Below are positions 23,383 to 30,620 of a DNA stretch of 34,037 bases, one piece after another (the stretch's first letter is position 1; each line of letters opens with the position of its first letter). Source of the DNA: CAYMEV01 sp964431655 [NCBI: uncultured bacterium] (lineage in GTDB: Bacteria > CAYMEV01); NCBI GenBank assembly GCA_964431655.1, contig CAYSKJ010000016.1:1-34037 (forward strand). The letters are read 5' to 3'. Made by a program: the position numbers and the translations under genes. Below the pieces are notes generated by a model. The model searched no databases. It had not been told where the DNA came from and was given only the letters and a program-made list of their open reading frames with translations.

Positions 23383-24715
23383 ATGCTTCAATTTTTTTAT
23401 AGAGATTGGATCTTGGTGTATTAATGCTGTCGGCTGTTCTGGATATATTGTACTCATTCTCTTTAAGTTTATGCATGAGGAAAAGCCTTTCTGATTCAGC
23501 TTTGAATTCCTTCAGGGTTTCAGAAGAAAGCAGGGCTGATAGGCCATCCTGCTGAATTTTTGCAAATACTGGCTCAAAATCAGACCGGTCGATTATTTTC
23601 CCCTCGGTAAGTATGGCAAGCTTTATGCAAAGATTCTTTAATTCCCTTATATTTCCCTTATACTGAAGGGATTTTAAATATTCCATGGCCTGCTTCGTGA
23701 AAGTTTTACCGGGAAGGCTGTTCTTCTGGCAGAACTCATCCACAAAGAAGCCGGCAAAGGAAGGAATGTCCTCTCTCCTCTCCCTCAGGGGCGGGATATG
23801 CAGGGTAATAACATTAAGCCGGTAGAAGAGGTCCTCCCGGAACAGGCTTCTGCTGATCTGGTCTGCAAGATTCTTGTTGGTAGCAGTAATAACCCTTGCG
23901 GAGGTGATAAAGGATGCAGAAGAACCAATCCGGTGGAATTCGCCTGTCTCCAGAACCCTGAGAAGCTTCGCCTGGGTCTCCAGAGGCATATCACCTATCT
24001 CATCAAGGAAGAGGGTGCCTTCCTGGGCTGACATGAAAAGCCCCTTATAGGTTTTGTCTGCGCCTGTAAAAGCTCCCTTTTCATAACCAAAAAGCTCGGA
24101 TTCTATAAGGTTGAAAGGTAAAGCGGAACAGTTGATTGCTATATAGGGCTTGTCATGTCTGTCGCTGTTATGGTGTATATAGCGCGCCATTACATCTTTT
24201 CCCGTTCCGCTCTCACCGGTTATGAGAACAGGGATATTCATGGGGGCTACTTTTCGGGCCTGCTGATAAAGTTTCTGCATATGTGGACTGGCGGATCTTA
24301 AAAAATAGCTGTCAATTAAATTGTCCTTCATCTCCTGGAGTTTTTTCCTGCTGTGGTAAAGCTCCGAGGCGTTTTTTATCCTGAGGATGAGATCATCAAT
24401 GTCCGGAGGCTTGTTAATGAAATCAAAAGCCCCAAGTTCCAGCACAATCCTTGCTGTATTTTCAAGGCCGAAGGCAGAAAGGATTATAACAGGAAGCCCG
24501 GGGTTCATCTCCTTAATAAGCGGAAGGGTATGAAAACCGTCTTTGCCAGGCATTTTTAGATCAAGCAGAACACACACATACTCATTGGCCCCTATTAATT
24601 CAAGCCCCTTATCAGCATTGTCTGCCAGGTCAACACCGAAATTTTCCTCACTCAGGACTTCCCTGAGGGTCTCCAGGTTATAAGCTTCATCATCAATTAC
24701 CAGTATTTTGTTCAT
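23348..24715 (-). CDS. Sigma-54-dependent response regulator (NtrC family)
   Basis: This protein of about 455 residues has three domains. The receiver (1-118) has the acidic pair at D8-D9 and phospho-acceptor D52 in LLDLKMPGKDG. The AAA+ sigma-54 activator domain (about 140-370) has Walker A GESGTGKD at 167-174, the sigma-54-contacting GAFTGA at 214-219 and Walker B TLFLDEIG at 234-241. A Fis-type helix-turn-helix lies at the C-terminus (NISRTADSINTPRSNLYKK). It should activate sigma-54 promoters when phosphorylated. No sensor kinase is adjacent, so it is an orphan here. The ATG at 24715 places the receiver at the N-terminus; the longer frame from 24766 adds a short non-conserved stretch. The stop lies inside the mtaB coding region. 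Confidence 0.9.
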   Translation of the reverse strand: MNKILVIDDEAYNLETLREVLSEENFGVDLADNADKGLELIGANEYVCVLLDLKMPGKDGFHTLPLIKEMNPGLPVIILSAFGLENTARIVLELGAFDFINKPPDIDDLILRIKNASELYHSRKKLQEMKDNLIDSYFLRSASPHMQKLYQQARKVAPMNIPVLITGESGTGKDVMARYIHHNSDRHDKPYIAINCSALPFNLIESELFGYEKGAFTGADKTYKGLFMSAQEGTLFLDEIGDMPLETQAKLLRVLETGEFHRIGSSASFITSARVITATNKNLADQISRSLFREDLFYRLNVITLHIPPLRERREDIPSFAGFFVDEFCQKNSLPGKTFTKQAMEYLKSLQYKGNIRELKNLCIKLAILTEGKIIDRSDFEPVFAKIQQDGLSALLSSETLKEFKAESERLFLMHKLKENEYNISRTADSINTPRSNLYKKIEAYGIEIKSQNNL

Positions 24716-24863
24716 ATTATGGCCTGCTACTGCATTTCTTTCAGAACATTTTAAACCATAAGGCACCGAAAATCCATATAATAATTTGCTTAATTCTGAT
24801 TATAATTGACAAGCGCCTTTGATTTATTAGTAATTTAATAAATAGAATTCAAGGAGAATTGAT

Positions 24864-25376
24864 ATGCCTTTGATACTGCCCTATAAAAACATCTACCCCA
24901 GAGTGGACAAAACAGTTTTCCTGGCCGAGAATTCAGCGATCATTGGGGATGTTGAACTGGGAAAGCACTGTAGTGTCTGGTTCGGTGCTGTAATAAGAGG
25001 AGATGTAAATTATATACGAATAGGAGAAAACACCAATATTCAGGATCTCAGCATGATACATGTAACCAGTGAAACAGCCCCCACCATAATCGGAAGCAAT
25101 ATAACCATAGGCCATAATGTGGTAATACACGGCGGAGAAATAGGAGACTTCTCCCTTATAGGCATAGGAAGCATTCTGCTGGATAACTGCATCATAGAGC
25201 CTTACAGCATTGTTGCGGCCGGAGCTGTAGTCACCCCTAAAACTGTTGTCAGGACCAGGATGATGTATGCAGGCATACCCGCAAAACCCGTAAGGCCCCT
25301 AACGCCTGAAGAGGTTATACACCTGGAAAAATCAGCTGTCAATTATGTGCATTATAAAAACGAGTACATGAAATAG
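24864..25376 (+). CDS. Gamma-carbonic anhydrase family protein
   Basis: This 170-residue left-handed beta-helix protein contains the three zinc-ligand histidines of gamma-carbonic anhydrases: H66 (SMIHVT), H84 (TIGH) and H89 (VVIHG). R45 and D47 in VIRGDVNYI are the family's salt-bridge and proton-path residues. It should form a trimer that hydrates CO2 or serves as a scaffold; many such proteins in bacteria have weak activity. The start is fixed by AAGGAG at 24851-24856, seven bases before the ATG. It lies one base upstream of the next gene's GTG start, so the two are tightly coupled. Confidence 0.92.
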   Translation: MPLILPYKNIYPRVDKTVFLAENSAIIGDVELGKHCSVWFGAVIRGDVNYIRIGENTNIQDLSMIHVTSETAPTIIGSNITIGHNVVIHGGEIGDFSLIGIGSILLDNCIIEPYSIVAAGAVVTPKTVVRTRMMYAGIPAKPVRPLTPEEVIHLEKSAVNYVHYKNEYMK

Positions 25377-25377
25377 G

Positions 25378-26652
25378 GTGATAGCCGGATTCCTTCTTGA
25401 TGGAGCATCAGCCAGGCTGATTAAGGAAAAGGGGCATCTCCTGCCTTCAGTAAGGGATTTTTACCTGTCTGCAGAAACACATGCCTTAATTGAGAGCGAA
25501 ACCCCTCCCCTCTCTCCTGTGTGCTGGGTTTCCTTCCTGACAGGTAAAGACCCTTCAGAACACAATATTTTCGGTTTTATTGAAAGAGATTTTAAAAAAA
25601 ACACCTTCTATATACCCTCCTTTAATGATATAAGGGTCCCGACACTTTTTGACCTGTTCAATGAACTGGGATTGAGCTTCATTTCTGTAAATATACCCGG
25701 GACCTATCCACCGCCCTTATATAAAAAAGGCATCATCATATCAGACTTCCTGTCACCCTCCATGGAGCATGCCGTCAGCCACAAATGGCTCCTACCCCAC
25801 CTTAGGAGCATGAACTATATTATTGACATTGATCCCCGGGGATATGCAAAGGACATAGGCAGAGCCATCAGGGATATAAAAGAAATACTGTCCGGAAGGA
25901 AAGAACTGCTGAAGTGGATAAATAATATGCGGTTTGATATAGTGCTGTTTCATGTCATGGAACTGGACCGTATCTGTCATTACTTTTACAATGAGATCTT
26001 TGATGAAAGAGGAGCTTTTTTTATGCCAGTCATCAGCCTTCTCAGTGAAATTGATGATCTGTTCAATGATTTCATGCAGTATTTCAACAGGGATAATAAT
26101 AAAGTTTTCCTTTTATCCGATCATGGCTTCCAGAAAACAGAGGGTGAATTCTATCCCAATACTATGCTTGAAAGGCTCGGACTGCTTTCTTTAGCCAGGG
26201 AAAAGATAAACGAACATTCCAACGATCTTCCTGTGTTACCTCCATCCGAATGCTTCTGCCTTTACCCGGGAAGGGTTTACCTTATTGATGCTGAAAGCCT
26301 TGGGAGAAAAAAGGACATGTCTGACATAATGCATGAAAGACTTCGTCATGTCTTCATGGATATAGAGTATAAGGATAAAAAAGTGATCACTGATATAATT
26401 TCATCTAAAAGCATTTATAGTAACAGTGATAACCTGAAATATGACTTTTACCTGAAACCGGGCAAAGGTATAGACATAAAAGGGTTTTACCAAAAGGATT
26501 TTATAATTAAAGAGTCACTTTTCCAGGGCGTTCATGATCCAATGGACGGCATATTCGCCTTCAACAGAAAGATTAAGACTGAAGATACAATAAGGATAAA
26601 ATCAGTAAAAGATATGGTCTTTGGTTTTAATAATCCTGATTATGGGCTTTGA
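25378..26652 (+). CDS. Alkaline phosphatase superfamily protein (type I phosphodiesterase-like), soluble
   Basis: This 424-residue protein has the same fold family as the one at 1886-3736 but lacks its membrane helices. The metal and nucleophile positions are D8 (FLLDGAS), S46 in PPLSPVCW as the likely nucleophile, H62 in PSEHNIFGF, D197 and H201 in ELDRICHYF, D248-H249 in LSDHGF, and a final His in GVHDPMDG near residue 383. The site is complete. No signal peptide is seen, so it is probably cytoplasmic, an unusual place for a metal-dependent phosphodiesterase. The start is GTG one base after the carbonic anhydrase stop, with no ribosome binding site of its own, implying translational coupling. 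Its substrate and its link to a carbonic anhydrase are unknown. Confidence 0.82.
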   Translation: MIAGFLLDGASARLIKEKGHLLPSVRDFYLSAETHALIESETPPLSPVCWVSFLTGKDPSEHNIFGFIERDFKKNTFYIPSFNDIRVPTLFDLFNELGLSFISVNIPGTYPPPLYKKGIIISDFLSPSMEHAVSHKWLLPHLRSMNYIIDIDPRGYAKDIGRAIRDIKEILSGRKELLKWINNMRFDIVLFHVMELDRICHYFYNEIFDERGAFFMPVISLLSEIDDLFNDFMQYFNRDNNKVFLLSDHGFQKTEGEFYPNTMLERLGLLSLAREKINEHSNDLPVLPPSECFCLYPGRVYLIDAESLGRKKDMSDIMHERLRHVFMDIEYKDKKVITDIISSKSIYSNSDNLKYDFYLKPGKGIDIKGFYQKDFIIKESLFQGVHDPMDGIFAFNRKIKTEDTIRIKSVKDMVFGFNNPDYGL

Positions 26653-26675
26653 ATTGACCGAAAAAACAATAGAAT

Positions 26676-27431
26676 TTAAAACAGATCCCTGTCCAGACTG
26701 TTGATCAGGGTATCGGTTTCTTTCTTGGCTTTTTCTATATCCTCAACGGATTTAATAATCTCATCGATCTCTCTTTTCAGCTTCTTGAAAGGTTCTTCCT
26801 TTTTTACTCTGACATCCTGGTTCAAGAGTTTTGCATGAAGGGCTTTAATCTGATAATAAAGGTTCTCAATAACGGTTATAATCTCCCTTCTCTTGGCAAT
26901 CAGCCTGTAAACACCCGATTTGTATTCAAGAAGGTTCTTCAGCGTCTCTTCAAGGTATTTTCTCTCCTTTTCCGGTATATTGGCCTCCAGCGAGTTCAGC
27001 AGGTCTTTTCTCTTTTCCTCGTATTGCCTGGGATCAAAGGCCAGCTGCTTCAACCTTGCGGTTGCGGTCTTTACAACGATGAAATTATCATTTATCACAC
27101 CTTCAATCTCTTTTATCTGACCGATAATGCCTTCATCATATTTATCAAGCCCATTCTCTATAATATAGGCATTGAGGCTTCTTATGGATTTATCTATCTC
27201 ATCCTTGAGCATCTGATAATTATCATTCTGCAGGTAGCTTTCCCTTGCCATCTCTGCCTTCTTTTCCTTTAACAGGAGATGAGCAACCAGAAAAAGGCTT
27301 ATGAACATCAGTTCATCGACAAAAGGCACCGGGGACAATAATCCTAAAAAGACCAGCACTCCTAAAACAATCCTTGATATCTTCAGAAATTTAAGGGAAA
27401 AATATTCAGACATCCCGCGGAAAAACTTCAT
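26676..27431 (-). CDS. Coiled-coil membrane protein of unknown function
   Basis: This 251-residue protein has two hydrophobic helices near 17-33 and 39-54, followed by nearly 200 residues that are mostly Lys/Glu-rich and helical, with the heptad-like spacing of a coiled coil. I recognise no domain. It probably sits in the inner membrane with a long cytoplasmic coil. It follows kbl by 28 bases and is probably co-transcribed with it from the kbl promoter. A functional link to threonine or glycine metabolism is not evident. Confidence 0.72.
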   Translation of the reverse strand: MKFFRGMSEYFSLKFLKISRIVLGVLVFLGLLSPVPFVDELMFISLFLVAHLLLKEKKAEMARESYLQNDNYQMLKDEIDKSIRSLNAYIIENGLDKYDEGIIGQIKEIEGVINDNFIVVKTATARLKQLAFDPRQYEEKRKDLLNSLEANIPEKERKYLEETLKNLLEYKSGVYRLIAKRREIITVIENLYYQIKALHAKLLNQDVRVKKEEPFKKLKREIDEIIKSVEDIEKAKKETDTLINSLDRDLF

Positions 27432-27459
27432 TGACTGATCCCCTTTAAAAATTGCATTA

Positions 27460-28653
27460 TCAGCTTATCACCCTGTGCTTCTTGCCAATCTTTCGGAAGG
27501 CTTTTAAGGCCTTTTCAAGGTGTTCTCGGGTATGAATCGCCGAAATCTGAACCCTTATTCTGGCCGTACCCTTTGGTACCACAGGGTAGAAGAATCCCAC
27601 TGCATAAACACCTTCATCCAGCAGGTCCTTTACAAAACTCTGAGTAAGCCTTGCATCATAAAGCATGATTGGAACAATAGGATGAATGCCTGTTTTAATT
27701 TCAAAACCCATACGGGTCATCTCTTCCCTGAAAAAGCGCGTGTTCTCCTCCAGTTTATCCCGGAGTCCGGTAGTCTTTGAGAGTATCTCGAAGGTTTTTA
27801 TGCCCCCATAAACCAGAACCGGTGGCAGGGAGTTTGAAAACAGGTATGGCCTGCTTCTCTGTCTGAGAAGGCTGATTATTTCTGCTCTCCCGCTGGTAAA
27901 ACCACCGGATGAGCCTCCCAGCGCCTTGCCGAGAGTCGAGGTAATTATATCCACCCTTCCCAGGACATTATGGTATTCGTGGGTACCCCTCCCATTTTTC
28001 CCGATAAATCCTGTAGCATGGCTATCATCTACCATGACCAGGGCATCATATTTATCAGCAAGATCGCATATTTCATCCAGCTTTGCGATGGCGCCTTCCA
28101 TGCTGAAGACGCCGTCTGTGGTTATCATCTTGATCACTGCCCCTTCACGGTCAGCATCTATAAGGCATTTTTCCAGGTCTCCCATATCACTGTGTATATA
28201 CCTGTACCTTTTGGCCTTGCAGAGCCTTATGCCGTCTATTATAGAAGCATGGTTGAGCTGGTCGCTTATTACAGCATCATCCGAACCCATAAGGGTTTCA
28301 AAAAGACCCCCGTTGGCATCGTAACAGCTCGTATACAGCATGGTATCCTCGGTCTGAAGGAAATCGCTTATCACTCTCTCAAGTTCCATGTGTATATCCT
28401 GTGTCCCGCAGATAAACCTCACAGAACTCATCTCGAAACCGTACTTTTCCATACCCTCCCTGGCTGCATCAAAGATGGCCTGGTTGTTTGACAAGCCAAG
28501 ATAATTGCTCGCACACAGGTTTAAGACCTCTTTCTTTACTTTGAGGTCAATAAGGGGGCCCTGGGGGGATATCAGCACCCTTTCTTCCTTGTATAACCCG
28601 GTATCCTTTATGTTCTTCAGCTCTTTTTTCAGTGATTCAGCGATACTGTACAT
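27460..28653 (-). CDS. kbl: Glycine C-acetyltransferase (2-amino-3-ketobutyrate CoA ligase)
   Basis: This 397-residue PLP enzyme of the alpha-oxoamine synthase family has the length and motifs of Kbl: H135 in DQLNHASIIDG, D209-D210 and H212 in MVDDSHATGF, the Schiff-base K243 in TSTLGKALGG, and GRGTHEY. It cleaves 2-amino-3-oxobutyrate with CoA to glycine and acetyl-CoA, the second step of threonine breakdown. Threonine dehydrogenase (tdh), the usual partner, is not in this window, so Kbl may depend on a distant tdh or work in the reverse direction. The gene has its own strong promoter (28727-28755), and AAGGAG lies six bases before the start. Confidence 0.95.
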   Translation of the reverse strand: MYSIAESLKKELKNIKDTGLYKEERVLISPQGPLIDLKVKKEVLNLCASNYLGLSNNQAIFDAAREGMEKYGFEMSSVRFICGTQDIHMELERVISDFLQTEDTMLYTSCYDANGGLFETLMGSDDAVISDQLNHASIIDGIRLCKAKRYRYIHSDMGDLEKCLIDADREGAVIKMITTDGVFSMEGAIAKLDEICDLADKYDALVMVDDSHATGFIGKNGRGTHEYHNVLGRVDIITSTLGKALGGSSGGFTSGRAEIISLLRQRSRPYLFSNSLPPVLVYGGIKTFEILSKTTGLRDKLEENTRFFREEMTRMGFEIKTGIHPIVPIMLYDARLTQSFVKDLLDEGVYAVGFFYPVVPKGTARIRVQISAIHTREHLEKALKAFRKIGKKHRVIS

Positions 28654-28726
28654 TACTTTCTCCTTGATTCAAAAGCCTTTAACTAACTGTCTTTTCGGAT
28701 CTGCCCACATCGTACATGGTTGTATT

Positions 28727-28755
28727 ATTATATTTTTATTGAAGTCTGCTGTCAA
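28727..28755 (-). promoter_or_regulatory. Consensus sigma-70 promoter of kbl
   Basis: TTGACA (28750-28755), a 17-base spacer and TATAAT (28727-28732), an exact consensus on the minus strand. The -35 overlaps the stop codon of the upstream hflK gene (28752-28754), so kbl can be transcribed independently of the SPFH cluster. Confidence 0.8.
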
Positions 28756-29723
28756 TTTTTATCCTTTTCCAGGATAAACCGGAGTCTGGAGGCGTTATTG
28801 TCTTTTGCAGGGTCAAGAATATAGAGGTTTTTAACCTTATCAAATATCTTCAGGATCATTTCCGTAATCAGGTCTGTAATTATGATATTCCTGTTTCGCC
28901 CCATACCTTTGATTCTTTTCTTAAACCGGTCTGTTTCACCCCGGTTAATGTTAATTACCGATGTCCTGTAGCCACTGGCGGATTCCAGCAGGCTTGCCCT
29001 TTCACCGCTGGCTCTTAAAAGCTCTGTGTTTTTGTAGGAAAGTGCCTCGTCCAGCATGTTCTTCCTCTGTATCTTGGCATTGATTACATCATCAAAATAG
29101 GACTGCACCGACTCTGGAGGATTGATATAGCTGATATCAACAAAATATATATCCACTCCTGATTCAATTGAATCCAGGGTTTCCTGCATCAGGGCCTTTA
29201 TTGACATACCCAGTTCCCGTTTCCCTGATGTCAGGATACTGTCAACATCATGCTGGGCCAGCATCTTAATTATTGAGTTTGCTGCAGCTTCATATATCAT
29301 CCTTTCGGGTGAATTCTGCATGAAATAATAATTGCCGGGATTACCTATCTTATACTGTATGGACAGGGATATTCCCACTATATTATTGTCACCGGTTATG
29401 CAATAAGAGCCAAGACCTGTTATGTCATAAAACTTGCGGGGGGTTGAGCCGGCTTCATAGCTGTCGCTGAAATCATCAACAACCATTGTGTTTACCCTTT
29501 GGATAGGGGCTTTTATTATCCTTTCGAAGGGATAGGGCAGGTGATAATTGACACCCGGGTTTATCTTTGGATCTATTATTTTACCGAATCTTAAAAGTAT
29601 TCCAACCTCATTTTGAGAAATTGTATATATGCCTGACAGAAAATATATCAGGATTATGGCCCATAAAACATATTTAATGTATTTTTTTAACTCAGTAATG
29701 GTTTTTAAAAATTCTATGTACAT
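28752..29723 (-). CDS. hflK: HflK-like SPFH (band-7) protein
   Basis: This 323-residue membrane protein has one helix near 16-34, then an SPFH domain (about 35-250) with GILLRFGKI, INPGVNYHLPYPFE and the GDNNIVGISLSIQYKI stretch typical of HflK, and a helical C-terminal part ending KNLYILDP. HflK and HflC form a large membrane cage around the FtsH protease in other bacteria and limit its access to substrates; ftsH is not in this window. The protein lacks the Gly-rich N-terminal region of E. coli HflK. Its stop overlaps the -35 box of the kbl promoter. It follows hflC by eight bases, in the same unit as the CDF fusion and rpiB. Confidence 0.88.
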   Translation of the reverse strand: MYIEFLKTITELKKYIKYVLWAIILIYFLSGIYTISQNEVGILLRFGKIIDPKINPGVNYHLPYPFERIIKAPIQRVNTMVVDDFSDSYEAGSTPRKFYDITGLGSYCITGDNNIVGISLSIQYKIGNPGNYYFMQNSPERMIYEAAANSIIKMLAQHDVDSILTSGKRELGMSIKALMQETLDSIESGVDIYFVDISYINPPESVQSYFDDVINAKIQRKNMLDEALSYKNTELLRASGERASLLESASGYRTSVININRGETDRFKKRIKGMGRNRNIIITDLITEMILKIFDKVKNLYILDPAKDNNASRLRFILEKDKN

Positions 29724-29731
29724 ATCCCTGT

Positions 29732-30604
29732 CTATTTCTTGTCCCTGTTTTTAAGTATCCTGAAAAGAAAACTGTCGGTTGACAATAGAATAACTGATTT
29801 TTCACTTACCGCTTTTTCAATAGCCTCCAGGGACTTAAGAAGCTCAAAAAATTCTGTGTCCCTGGAATAAGCTTCCCCTATTATAAGGGATGCCTGATAA
29901 TCACCCTCTCCCTTTATTATTTCAGCTTCCTTTTTTGCCTGGGATATAATTTCAGATACAAGCCTGTCTGTTTCGGCCTTTATTTTTGTTGCCTCCTCAA
30001 TCCCTTCAGCTCTCACTCTCTTGGCTTCTTTTTCCCTTTCTGCCTTCATTCTGTTATAAACAGCATCAGCTACAATAGAGGGATAATTAATTCTCCTTAT
30101 CCCCACAGAGATTATCTTTATCCCGTAGTTCTCAACCGCCTTGTTATTGGATGAAAGAGCAACCTTATCCTCAATTTCTGATATCTTAACCTTATCCTTC
30201 TCTATATTTACAATATTATCAAGCGTGTATAAGCTTAGTTTTTCGCTGAGTTCGCTGTTAATCATATCATTGAGTTTACTGGTCGCAAGGTCTTTAATCC
30301 CTATTGCCTGGAAGAAAAGGAGGGGGTCATCAATTGACCATACCACAAAAGCCGTTATGATAATAGGGTTTTTATCCCCAAGGAGAAGCTGGACGGGATT
30401 GGTCTTGAATATATCCATTTTGGCATCAAACCGGTTGACTGTATTTAATAATCCCGGAAGCTTGAGGTAGATTCCCGGTTCTTTAATTATCCTGACAGGT
30501 TTCCCAAACTGGGTGATTACAATATATTCGCCCTGCTGATTTATAAAAACAGAAAAATAAAACATGATCATAAGCAATAAAGTAATAATTATTCCCTTTT
30601 TCAT
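29732..30604 (-). CDS. hflC: HflC-like SPFH (band-7) protein
   Basis: This 290-residue protein has an N-terminal membrane helix (about 4-22) and an SPFH domain that begins at GEYIVITQFGKPVRI and includes PGIYLKLPGL. A charged coiled coil (about 189-250) carries the HflC hallmarks RMKAEREKEAKRVRAEG and IIKGEGDYQAS. It should pair with an HflK to form a membrane cage. Two HflK-like partners are available, one downstream (28752-29723) and one fused to a cation-efflux domain upstream (30621-32387). The intergenic gaps are 8 and 16 bases. Confidence 0.9.
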   Translation of the reverse strand: MKKGIIITLLLMIMFYFSVFINQQGEYIVITQFGKPVRIIKEPGIYLKLPGLLNTVNRFDAKMDIFKTNPVQLLLGDKNPIIITAFVVWSIDDPLLFFQAIGIKDLATSKLNDMINSELSEKLSLYTLDNIVNIEKDKVKISEIEDKVALSSNNKAVENYGIKIISVGIRRINYPSIVADAVYNRMKAEREKEAKRVRAEGIEEATKIKAETDRLVSEIISQAKKEAEIIKGEGDYQASLIIGEAYSRDTEFFELLKSLEAIEKAVSEKSVILLSTDSFLFRILKNRDKK

Positions 30605-30620
30605 AAGCTATGTCTCCATT

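Noticed and set aside
26835-27272. 145-codon open frame on the plus strand
   Set aside because: It is antisense to the coiled-coil protein gene; the Leu/Phe-rich product mirrors Lys/Glu codons.
27970-28491. 173-codon open frame on the plus strand
   Set aside because: It is antisense to kbl, a certain gene.
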